Of a stretch of DNA of 5,787 nucleotides, positions 1-4,354 are shown piece after piece. The position numbers and the translations under genes were made by a program. Every line of letters starts with the position of its first letter. Position 1 is the first letter of the stretch. This stretch comes from Campylobacterota bacterium (GTDB lineage: Bacteria; Campylobacterota; Campylobacteria; Campylobacterales; SZUA-545): positions 1 through 5,787 of the forward strand of contig PWVP01000057.1 in NCBI GenBank assembly GCA_003561815.1. The letters are read 5' to 3'. The notes under the pieces were generated by a model. That model saw nothing but the letters and a program-made list of their open reading frames with translations. It was not told the origin of the DNA and did no database searches.

Positions 1-121
1 CAGAACCAACCGGGCTTAGCATGGCCAAGGTCTCGGCTGCGAGATATCGGAGCAACGGCTTTCAAGGCACTCCGCTCGTTAGTCAGGGACAAGCTCCCCG
101 CTTTAGCGGGGAGTAGTTGAC
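1..121 (+). mobile_element. Candidate right end of an IS200/IS605 (TnpB) element, partial
   Basis: Seen: this stretch ends in a perfect hairpin (94-113) followed directly by TAGTTGAC (114-121). Two of three forward frames are open from the window edge. One ends at TGA 118-120, with a C-terminus KLPALAGSS partly encoded by the hairpin; the other ends at TAG 114-116. Known: IS200/IS605 and IS1341-type elements carry a subterminal GC-rich hairpin near the right end, commonly followed by a short TAGTTCAC- or TAGTTGAC-like tail. In TnpB systems this forms the 3' end of the omega-RNA scaffold, and the guide starts at the element boundary. Inferred: an upstream tnpB would read rightward, with the phage-derived guide starting near 122. 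No zinc finger or RuvC motif of TnpB is visible because the gene body lies outside the window, so the call rests on the hairpin and tail only. Confidence 0.33.
94..113 (+). repeat. Perfect GC-rich hairpin, copy 1
   Basis: CTCCCCGCTTTAGCGGGGAG forms a 9-bp perfect stem (94-102 with 105-113) closed by two T residues, or more realistically an 8-bp stem with a TTTA loop. No U-tract follows on either strand, so it does not look like an intrinsic terminator. A near-identical hairpin lies at 184-203. It is most likely a structural element of a mobile-element end. Confidence 0.85.
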
Positions 122-127
122 ATCAGA

Positions 128-156
128 AGTATAACCCATCTACTCAATCTTGTCAA
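128..156 (-). promoter_or_regulatory. Strong leftward sigma70 promoter
   Basis: On the minus strand, a perfect -35 TTGACA (156 down to 151) is followed by a 17-base spacer and the -10 hexamer TATACT (133 down to 128, 5 of 6 consensus). Transcription would start near 121. The RNA would begin within the IS605-like tail, pass through hairpin 94-113 within its first 30 bases and leave the left edge of the window, antisense to any rightward gene there. No minus-strand coding sequence is visible in 1-121, so the product would be a non-coding or antisense RNA, or the leader of a gene outside the window. Confidence 0.6.
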
Positions 157-172
157 GTATAGAAAGGGGGAT

Positions 173-214
173 GGCGCATTCCTCTCCCCGCTAAAGCGGG
201 AAGTATCCTGCGCC
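173..214 (+). repeat. Long imperfect hairpin with a second copy of the palindrome, next to the first gene
   Basis: The core 184-203 (CTCCCCGCTAAAGCGGGAAG) is an 8-bp stem with one C/A mismatch and a TAAA loop. It matches the reverse complement of hairpin 94-113 at 19 of 20 positions. In direct orientation, CTCCCCGCT, AGCGGG and AGTA are shared, so its relative orientation is ambiguous. Outside the core, GGCGCA (173-178) pairs with TGCGCC (209-214) across a 5-base internal loop. The structure ends 7 bases before the ATG at 222 and could affect initiation there. There is no U-tract, so it is not a typical terminator. Confidence 0.7.
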
Positions 215-221
215 TGATTTT

Positions 222-515
222 ATGAAACATATTCTAGGTAACGAAATAGTGATCCGGTTGTCGTTATACGATGACAGTGACTTGCCCTACGACCCCGCGA
301 ATCTGTCTTTTCGCGTGAGCGTAAACGGCGGGGCCGAGACGGTTTATGAGTACGGGACCGACGCTGAGGTCGAGCGCGAAGAAGAGGGCATCTACGAGCT
401 GATATTGCTGGCTGACCAGCCGGGCAAATGGAGATGGCGCGCCGAGATAACCGGCACAATTTCACTGGCGGTTGAGGGCGCATACGAGGTGGCACGATCT
501 GTTTTCAGCCTGTAG
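222..515 (+). CDS. Small phage structural-cluster protein, beta-rich (97 aa)
   Basis: This is a 97-residue protein with no signal peptide or membrane segment. It alternates hydrophobic strands with turns and looks like one small beta-sandwich or Ig-like domain. The segments VYEYGTDAEVEREEEGIYEL (about 41-60) and DQPGKWRWRAEITGT (about 65-79) follow a pattern I recognise from small phage proteins in head/tail clusters: a tyrosine-glycine strand, a turn, a GxY strand, then DQPGxWRxR. Function is not established; a virion or accessory structural role is inferred from context. The ATG at 222 is the only possible start, since an in-frame TAA lies at 192-194 and no alternative start follows it. No convincing SD precedes it; the upstream bases lie in a hairpin. 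It ends in TAG and is separated from the next gene by a promoter, so it is probably transcribed with upstream genes. Confidence 0.75.
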   Translation: MKHILGNEIVIRLSLYDDSDLPYDPANLSFRVSVNGGAETVYEYGTDAEVEREEEGIYELILLADQPGKWRWRAEITGTISLAVEGAYEVARSVFSL

Positions 516-528
516 GGCGCACAATTGC

Positions 529-557
529 TTGATTATAGCGATGTGATATGCTATACT
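529..557 (+). promoter_or_regulatory. Rightward sigma70 promoter for the head gene operon
   Basis: The -35 TTGATT (529-534) is separated by 17 bases from TATACT (552-557). TGC immediately before it gives an extended -10 (TGnTATACT). Transcription would start near 564, about 60 bases before the small ORF at 623 and about 200 before the protease gene. A dyad TATAGC-N10-GCTATA (534-555) lies over the spacer and -10, which suggests a repressor or activator site. It is the only gap of over 100 bases between recognised genes downstream of 222, which fits an operon promoter. Confidence 0.65.
534..555. promoter_or_regulatory. Candidate operator dyad inside the promoter
   Basis: TATAGC (534-539) and GCTATA (550-555) are perfect 6-base inverted arms separated by 10 bases, 22 bp in all, about two helical turns. 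The right arm overlaps the -10 hexamer and the left arm abuts the -35, so a bound dimer would block RNA polymerase. Short AT-rich arms can arise by chance, and no regulator gene is seen in the window. Confidence 0.3.
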
Positions 558-622
558 GGTTTGCAAAATAGGCTCGCCTCGCTGGCCCACCTAACACTAT
601 ATATACCGCCCCGGGGGTGCAA

Positions 623-781
623 ATGGGCAAAAAGACGGGCAAGATTCGCAGAATTTTGAATCATGTCGCTAAGGAAGCTTTGATACGGCGACAAAAGGCC
701 CCCCCGCAAACCCGATGGGACCAGGTTGATGACACTCCCTCGCGTCAGCGAAAAGGAGAAAAACGCGATGCCAACAAGTGA
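623..781 (+). CDS. Small basic hypothetical protein (52 aa)
   Basis: A short ORF starts at ATG 623 (GTG 617 is in frame and possible) and ends at TGA 779-781. The product is very basic, with 16 Lys/Arg in 52 residues. The first half is probably helical (KKTGKIRRILNHVAKEALIR, residues 3-22); the rest is polar and proline-containing (KAPPQTRWDQ). A G-rich SD-like run (613-617) lies 5 bases upstream. Its end overlaps the start of the protease/scaffold gene by 14 bases in another frame, and it fills most of the leader after the promoter; both features support a real gene. No family is recognised. Charge and position would fit a small nucleic-acid-binding or virion protein, but that is inference only. 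It could also be a leader ORF that couples translation into the protease gene. Confidence 0.5.
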   Translation: MGKKTGKIRRILNHVAKEALIRRQKAPPQTRWDQVDDTPSRQRKGEKRDANK

Positions 782-2324
782 TGAACTGCGATTTTCTTGC
801 AATGTTGCGACCGAGATAAGGTCGCAGACATGGGACGGGCGCGAATGGTTGGTTGCTCCCGTCGTGGCGATCAAGTCCGGGGTGCTCAACCAGGAACTCG
901 TGCCGGATGACGAGGTTCTGAAGTTCCCCGGCAGTTGGAACGGGCGGCCCATCGTGGTCTACCACCCTAAGGACGCCACCGGGCGTCCCGTTAGTGCAAA
1001 CTCCCCTGAAGTTCTCCAGAAACAACGTATCGGTTATTTGTTCAACGTCCGCGCCCAAAAGAACGGCTCTGCTAGGTTAGTCGGCGAGATGTGGGTTGAC
1101 AAAATCCGGGCCAAAGAGCTTGGAGGCGCGGCCGCTGTGGTTCTGGACCGCCTGCAACGCAACGACCCGCTTGAGGTGTCCACCGCATACTTGCGTGATG
1201 TGGTGGAGACGGAGGGCGAGCATAACGGGGAACAGTTCTACACCATTGCCCGCAACATCAAACCGGATCACCTAGCGGCGCTCCCGGACGAGGTCGGTGC
1301 GTGCAGTTGGGCCGATGGGTGCGGGGCACCGCGGGTCAACGCTGACGTGGGGCCGATGGCGGTGCTGGTCTGTAACGTCCGGTCCTCGGCACGGACCCCG
1401 AGCTACGAGGGAACCACCTCGGGCGAGTGGTCACGCCCTACACTTGCCGACTTTGGTTTTGACGCCGGTAGCGTTGATGACCTGAGCCGGTCCGAGCGTA
1501 GCCAGGTAGCATCGATAAGTCTTTTGGGTGACCCTGGGGCCGACAATTTTGGGGATATGACGTTTTTCCCCGTGGTCGAGCCGCGGACGAAAAAGTTGAG
1601 CGAGAGGGCACTACGTGCCGTGATAGGAGGGCGCGGGGCACAGGCCGACATTCCCAAGCAGGCCAAAGAGTCGGCACGGAGGAAAGCATACGACCTTCTG
1701 AACAAGGAGTTTGACGCTGATCTGGAGTATGAGCCGTTGGGTAACCAGGATGAGGGAGGAAACAAGATGAATGCGATCGAGAGGATTTTGGCTGATGGTC
1801 GCCTGTCCTTTAACGAGGAACAGTTGGCGGAGATGGGCGAGTCCGAGCTGGAAGCCATCGTGATGGTTCTGTCTGAGCTGCCGGAGCCTGACGAGGTTGA
1901 GGACGAAGGCTCGGAACCCGAACCCGCCGCGAACCAGGACTCGGACGAAGGCCAGGATGCCCGGCCCGAGCAGGAGGACGAGCAAAGTCAGGACGTCTCC
2001 TTGTCGGTTGGTCTGGCGCAGAACATGGAGCGTATCGAAGAGTTTATGGACGCCGTGGAAGAGTTCGGTGGCGTTGAGGCTCTGCGGGACACTGTGCAGG
2101 GATACGTGCACGAACGCAGCGAGCGCCGCGAAGAGGCGATCGGGCAGCTAGTGTCCAACGAGGGATGCACCTTTTCCCGCGAGGAGCTTGAGGACATGAC
2201 TGAGCCGCAACTGGCTCAACTGGCCCGGATGCTCGAGCAGGTGGACTACTCCGGTATGGGCACAGTGGCGAATAACGTGGATGGCGAGCAAGAGCTGGCC
2301 ATGCCCGAAGTCGCTTTTGACTAG
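768..2324 (+). CDS. Prohead protease (DUF2213-type) fused to capsid scaffold
   Basis: This is a 518-residue phage morphogenesis protein. Residues 1-190 match the DUF2213 pattern: GREWLVAPVVAIKSGVLN (24-41), PGSWNGRPIVVYHP (54-67), VGEMWVDKIRA (105-115), LEVSTAY (135-141), then KPDHLAALPDEVGACSWADG (165-184). Such proteins are thought to be HK97-fold procapsid maturation proteases; H66 and S138 are the plausible catalytic pair, by inference. Residues about 240-315 resemble a DUF6582-like helical domain (FFPVVEP then ALRAVIGGRGAQADIP). Residues 334-518 are scaffold-like: two copies of a 35-residue helical module (337-371 and 458-492), an acidic Pro/Glu/Asp linker (about 372-412) and a helical stretch (about 416-453). 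The start at 768 is preferred over in-frame ATGs at 726 and 729 because AAGGAG (753-758) lies 9 bases before it and the DUF2213 homology begins there. The gene ends in tandem stops, TAG TAG. Position before the decoration and capsid genes fits the role. Confidence 0.88.
   Translation: MPTSDELRFSCNVATEIRSQTWDGREWLVAPVVAIKSGVLNQELVPDDEVLKFPGSWNGRPIVVYHPKDATGRPVSANSPEVLQKQRIGYLFNVRAQKNGSARLVGEMWVDKIRAKELGGAAAVVLDRLQRNDPLEVSTAYLRDVVETEGEHNGEQFYTIARNIKPDHLAALPDEVGACSWADGCGAPRVNADVGPMAVLVCNVRSSARTPSYEGTTSGEWSRPTLADFGFDAGSVDDLSRSERSQVASISLLGDPGADNFGDMTFFPVVEPRTKKLSERALRAVIGGRGAQADIPKQAKESARRKAYDLLNKEFDADLEYEPLGNQDEGGNKMNAIERILADGRLSFNEEQLAEMGESELEAIVMVLSELPEPDEVEDEGSEPEPAANQDSDEGQDARPEQEDEQSQDVSLSVGLAQNMERIEEFMDAVEEFGGVEALRDTVQGYVHERSERREEAIGQLVSNEGCTFSREELEDMTEPQLAQLARMLEQVDYSGMGTVANNVDGEQELAMPEVAFD
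1752..1769 (+). promoter_or_regulatory. Internal ribosome binding site for the nested scaffold
   Basis: The run GAGGGAGGAAACAAGATG places a near-consensus SD 6 bases before an ATG, inside the protease/scaffold frame. It encodes DEGGNKM, a flexible low-complexity linker where codon choice is free, so the signal could be maintained without cost to the protein. It is as good as the SDs of the separate genes in this operon. Confidence 0.6.
1767..2324 (+). CDS. Nested scaffolding protein from an internal in-frame start
   Basis: GAGGGAGGA (1752-1760) carries a strong SD (GGGAGGA, 1754-1760) 6 bases before an in-frame ATG at 1767. Initiation there would give a separate 185-residue protein identical to the C-terminal part of the protease polypeptide. 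It would contain both helical modules, the acidic linker and the coiled-coil-like segment, but no protease domain. Known precedent: in lambda, scaffold Nu3 is made from an internal start in protease gene C, giving scaffold in excess over protease. The position is right: the boundary falls between the end of the globular part (LEYEPLGNQDEGGNK) and the start of the scaffold module (MNAIERIL). Independent expression is inferred, not shown. Confidence 0.6.
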   Translation: MNAIERILADGRLSFNEEQLAEMGESELEAIVMVLSELPEPDEVEDEGSEPEPAANQDSDEGQDARPEQEDEQSQDVSLSVGLAQNMERIEEFMDAVEEFGGVEALRDTVQGYVHERSERREEAIGQLVSNEGCTFSREELEDMTEPQLAQLARMLEQVDYSGMGTVANNVDGEQELAMPEVAFD

Positions 2325-2352
2325 TAGCATTAGGCTATAGAGGAGGATAAAC

Positions 2353-2826
2353 ATGGCCGCTGAAGGGTATCGAAGAATTACCATCAAGGCAGCCAGTCCG
2401 TTCGGTCCTATTCAGGAAGAGGGTCTGGCCGCAGCAACCATCACGCCTGGGGAGCTGCTCGAAATTGACTCTAACGGCAACCTGATTCCGCACGACGACG
2501 AAGATGAGGCCGTGCAGGGGAAACTGGTTGCGCTGGAGACGATTCACGCAGACGCACAGGGCACCGAGCAGATCGACGCTACGTACGGCTCGGGGGACCT
2601 GGTCTACTACACTATCGGGCAGTCGGGTGACGTGTTCTACATGTGGCTCGAGGGTTCCGAGAATGTGGGCGAAGGCGACTTCCTGGCGAGTGGTGGGTCC
2701 GGAAACTTGCACGAGATCACGCCCGGGACGGACACCGAGGTCGGGGCCGTGGTAGCTGTGGCAGCCGAGGACCTTGATCTGACTGCTCAGGCCGCTCGAG
2801 CGCGAATCAAGGCCCGGATTATCTAG
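2353..2826 (+). CDS. Capsid decoration (head-stabilising) protein-like
   Basis: A 157-residue soluble, beta-rich acidic protein lies between the scaffold and the major capsid protein, the usual place for a lambda gpD-type cement protein. Visible landmarks: ITPGELLEIDSNGNLIPH (30-47), AVQGKLVALET (53-63), GDLVYYTIGQSGDVFYMWL (81-99), ENVGEGDFLASGGSGNL (103-119) and a C-terminal AVVAVAAEDL followed by RIKARII. This pattern of a short beta-barrel with paired GD turns resembles phage decoration/DUF2190-like proteins that accompany DUF2213 proteases. It would bind the outer capsid surface after expansion. The start is certain: AGGAGG (2341-2346) lies 6 bases before ATG 2353. The exact family is not proven from sequence alone; the main alternative is a head-fibre or other capsid accessory protein. 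Confidence 0.72.
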   Translation: MAAEGYRRITIKAASPFGPIQEEGLAAATITPGELLEIDSNGNLIPHDDEDEAVQGKLVALETIHADAQGTEQIDATYGSGDLVYYTIGQSGDVFYMWLEGSENVGEGDFLASGGSGNLHEITPGTDTEVGAVVAVAAEDLDLTAQAARARIKARII

Positions 2827-2848
2827 TCCTGAACTGGACTGGAAAGGA
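2823..2848 (+). promoter_or_regulatory. Hairpin and SD in front of the major capsid gene
   Basis: CTAGTCC (2823-2829) pairs with GGACTGG (2836-2842), with one T/G wobble, around a 6-base loop. It directly abuts the SD AAAGGA (2843-2848). The SD lies 9 bases before ATG 2858 but touches ATG 2849, so it decides the start in favour of 2858. The hairpin leaves the SD single-stranded and could act as a processing or stability element, which is inference. Confidence 0.4.
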
Positions 2849-2857
2849 ATGAGAAAT

Positions 2858-3847
2858 ATGAACACTCAAATTGTGCAAGGGTTTGACGCACAGGTCGAGC
2901 TGATCAGTAACACGTACCGGCCCAGGTTCCGGGCCAACGCTCGGCCCAACGAACCCGCTATCAACAGTATCCTGTTGCGACGGGAATGGGAAGGGCTTGA
3001 CACTGCGGTGGTCGAGTCCTATCGGATTCGGCTGAACGCCGTAGCCGACGTTATGGCCGCCGGCCTCACATCGAACACGACCCTGGCAGAGATGCTGAAC
3101 TCGTGGCGCGTGAGCAGTGAGCGCGGACGCCCGGACGTCACAATGGACGGGCGCAGTCGTGTTGACCGCGATCGCACGGACCGAAAAACATTCTCGGTCC
3201 CCATCCCCATTATCAGCACTCAGTACGAGTTCAACATGCGCGAGCTGATGGCGGCCCGGGCGGTTGGTGCTGATCTGGAGACGGCCGAGGCCGTAGAGGC
3301 TGGCCAGGCGATCGCTGAGGAGCAGGAACGGATTCTGTTCGACGGAAACGACGACGTTGTGGTCCAGGGTGCCCGGATTTACGGTTTTACGAACCATCCG
3401 GACCGGCTGACCGATACCGCTACCAACTTCGGCGGCGGTGACTTCGGGACCGAGAACAATGGGTTTGACTCGATTGTCGGCGCGGTAGCAGAGATGGCTG
3501 ACGATCGATATTTCGGACCGTTCAACGTCTATATTGCCAACACGCAATATCACGAACTGTTGGAGTATCAGACGGACGGTTCCGGGGATATCCAGATCGA
3601 GCGAATCTTGCGCCTGCCGCAGATCAGCTCCATCAAGCCCAGTGACATGATGGACGATGGCGAGCTGGTAATGGTACAGATGGCCAGACAGGTGCTGGAC
3701 CTCCGCGTCGCACTGAGCCTGCAGAACCGCCAGTGGGACCATCCGGACGGCTCGGCCGTGTTTATGAAGGCGATGCTGTCACAGGTTCCTCGGCTCAAGC
3801 CGGACTACAGAGGGAACCTGGGTATCTGTCATATGACCGGTTGCTAG
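2858..3847 (+). CDS. Major capsid protein, HK97 fold, encapsulin-like group
   Basis: This is a 329-residue protein that builds the icosahedral shell. Landmarks fit the phage capsid group related to encapsulin/linocin (DUF6260-like): INSILLRREWEGLDTAVVES (35-54), an extended E-loop-like segment with MDGRSRVDRDRTD (96-108), VPIPIISTQYEFNMREL (114-130), a long helix EAGQAIAEEQERILFDG (147-163), RIYGFTNHP (173-181), YIANTQYHELLEY (225-237) and a late strand-rich domain DGELVMVQMARQVLDLRVAL (267-286). The start at ATG 2858 is chosen over ATG 2849 because AAAGGA (2843-2848) is well spaced only for 2858. Unlike many HK97-type capsids there is no long N-terminal delta domain, which fits a separate scaffold encoded upstream. 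The gene ends in tandem stops TAG TGA. Length and order relative to the protease and connectors are typical. The fold group is confident; the exact family name is less so. Confidence 0.87.
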   Translation: MNTQIVQGFDAQVELISNTYRPRFRANARPNEPAINSILLRREWEGLDTAVVESYRIRLNAVADVMAAGLTSNTTLAEMLNSWRVSSERGRPDVTMDGRSRVDRDRTDRKTFSVPIPIISTQYEFNMRELMAARAVGADLETAEAVEAGQAIAEEQERILFDGNDDVVVQGARIYGFTNHPDRLTDTATNFGGGDFGTENNGFDSIVGAVAEMADDRYFGPFNVYIANTQYHELLEYQTDGSGDIQIERILRLPQISSIKPSDMMDDGELVMVQMARQVLDLRVALSLQNRQWDHPDGSAVFMKAMLSQVPRLKPDYRGNLGICHMTGC

Positions 3848-3862
3848 TGAAGGGGGTTTCTA

Positions 3863-4354
3863 ATGCCCACCTATAAGGTCCGCGTTAAGCCCAACCGAAC
3901 ATACGGAGCAAAGAAAAGCTATAAAGCGGGTGACGAGCTGGTCGTCACCGAGGATGAGGTTCGGGCGTTTGGCGATAAGCTCGAGGTAATAGAGACGCTG
4001 GACGCCTCTGAGTCGCCAGCGCCCGAACCCGTACCAGAACCCGCTCCGAAGTCCGAGGCCGAGGCCCAGGTCGACAAAATTGTCCAGGCGGTAAAGGCCG
4101 CGCTGGGCAAACACACTGCCGACCAGGTTGAGCTTGAGGACGTCCAGGATCTGCAGGAACGTATGAAACGCGGTGATGTGCCGAAGGTGGACGAGGTGGT
4201 CGGTCCTGCTACCACGCGGAAGTTGGTAGAGCGTGGGATGGATGACCCGATCGTCCTCTACTACGCCAGCGATGGGGACATCACAGCGATTCCTGGGGTA
4301 GGGATCGGTATGTTGCGGCGGCTGCGCAAAGTCTACGGGAAAGCAGGTGACTAA
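3863..4354 (+). CDS. Small head/neck protein with C-terminal helix-hairpin-helix
   Basis: This is a 163-residue protein in three parts. Residues 1-44 look like a small beta domain (KVRVKPNRTYG, then GDELVVTEDEVRAFGDKLEV), as in short phage proteins encoded after the capsid gene. Residues about 48-70 are a Pro/Glu/Ala linker (SPAPEPVPEPAPKSEAEA). Residues about 108-158 resemble a paired helix-hairpin-helix: VGPATTRKLVERG (113-125) and DITAIPGVGIGMLRRLRKVYG (139-159) each have the helix-turn-helix spacing and a GxG-type turn. HhH domains usually bind DNA backbone without sequence specificity. A role at the portal/neck or in contact with packaged DNA is inferred. AGGGGG (3851-3856) lies 6 bases before the ATG. 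The stop overlaps the next start by one base. It does not match a named connector family that I can recognise. Confidence 0.72.
   Translation: MPTYKVRVKPNRTYGAKKSYKAGDELVVTEDEVRAFGDKLEVIETLDASESPAPEPVPEPAPKSEAEAQVDKIVQAVKAALGKHTADQVELEDVQDLQERMKRGDVPKVDEVVGPATTRKLVERGMDDPIVLYYASDGDITAIPGVGIGMLRRLRKVYGKAGD

Noticed and set aside
94..120. Intrinsic terminator at hairpin 94-113
   Set aside because: The stem is strong, but no run of T follows on the plus strand (TAGTTGAC) or on the minus strand (CTTGTCCC).
117..144. Plus-strand promoter starting with TTGACA at 117-122
   Set aside because: The -35 is perfect, but the best -10 (TCTACT, 139-144, 16-base spacer) matches only 4 of 6; the hexamer may simply be part of the mobile-element tail. 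Weak promoter activity cannot be excluded.
94..203. CRISPR-like array from the two palindromes
   Set aside because: Only two copies, 70 bases apart, imperfect, and matching better in inverted than direct orientation; no array structure.
726..767. Upstream start at ATG 726 or 729 for the protease gene
   Set aside because: No SD precedes these ATGs, the extra 13-14 residues are not part of the DUF2213 pattern, and the strong SD at 753-758 serves ATG 768.
1403..2111. Overlapping minus-strand ORFs inside the protease/scaffold gene
   Set aside because: Low-complexity translations and no SD; they arise from codon bias of the plus-strand gene with its recognisable domains.
2849..2857. Start of the capsid gene at ATG 2849
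   Set aside because: The SD AAAGGA (2843-2848) directly touches this ATG, leaving no spacing; ATG 2858 has 9 bases.
2819..3742. Long minus-strand ORF (307 codons) opposite the major capsid gene
   Set aside because: It is the antisense shadow of a well-supported capsid protein, has no credible SD or domain pattern, and would cover the whole gene.
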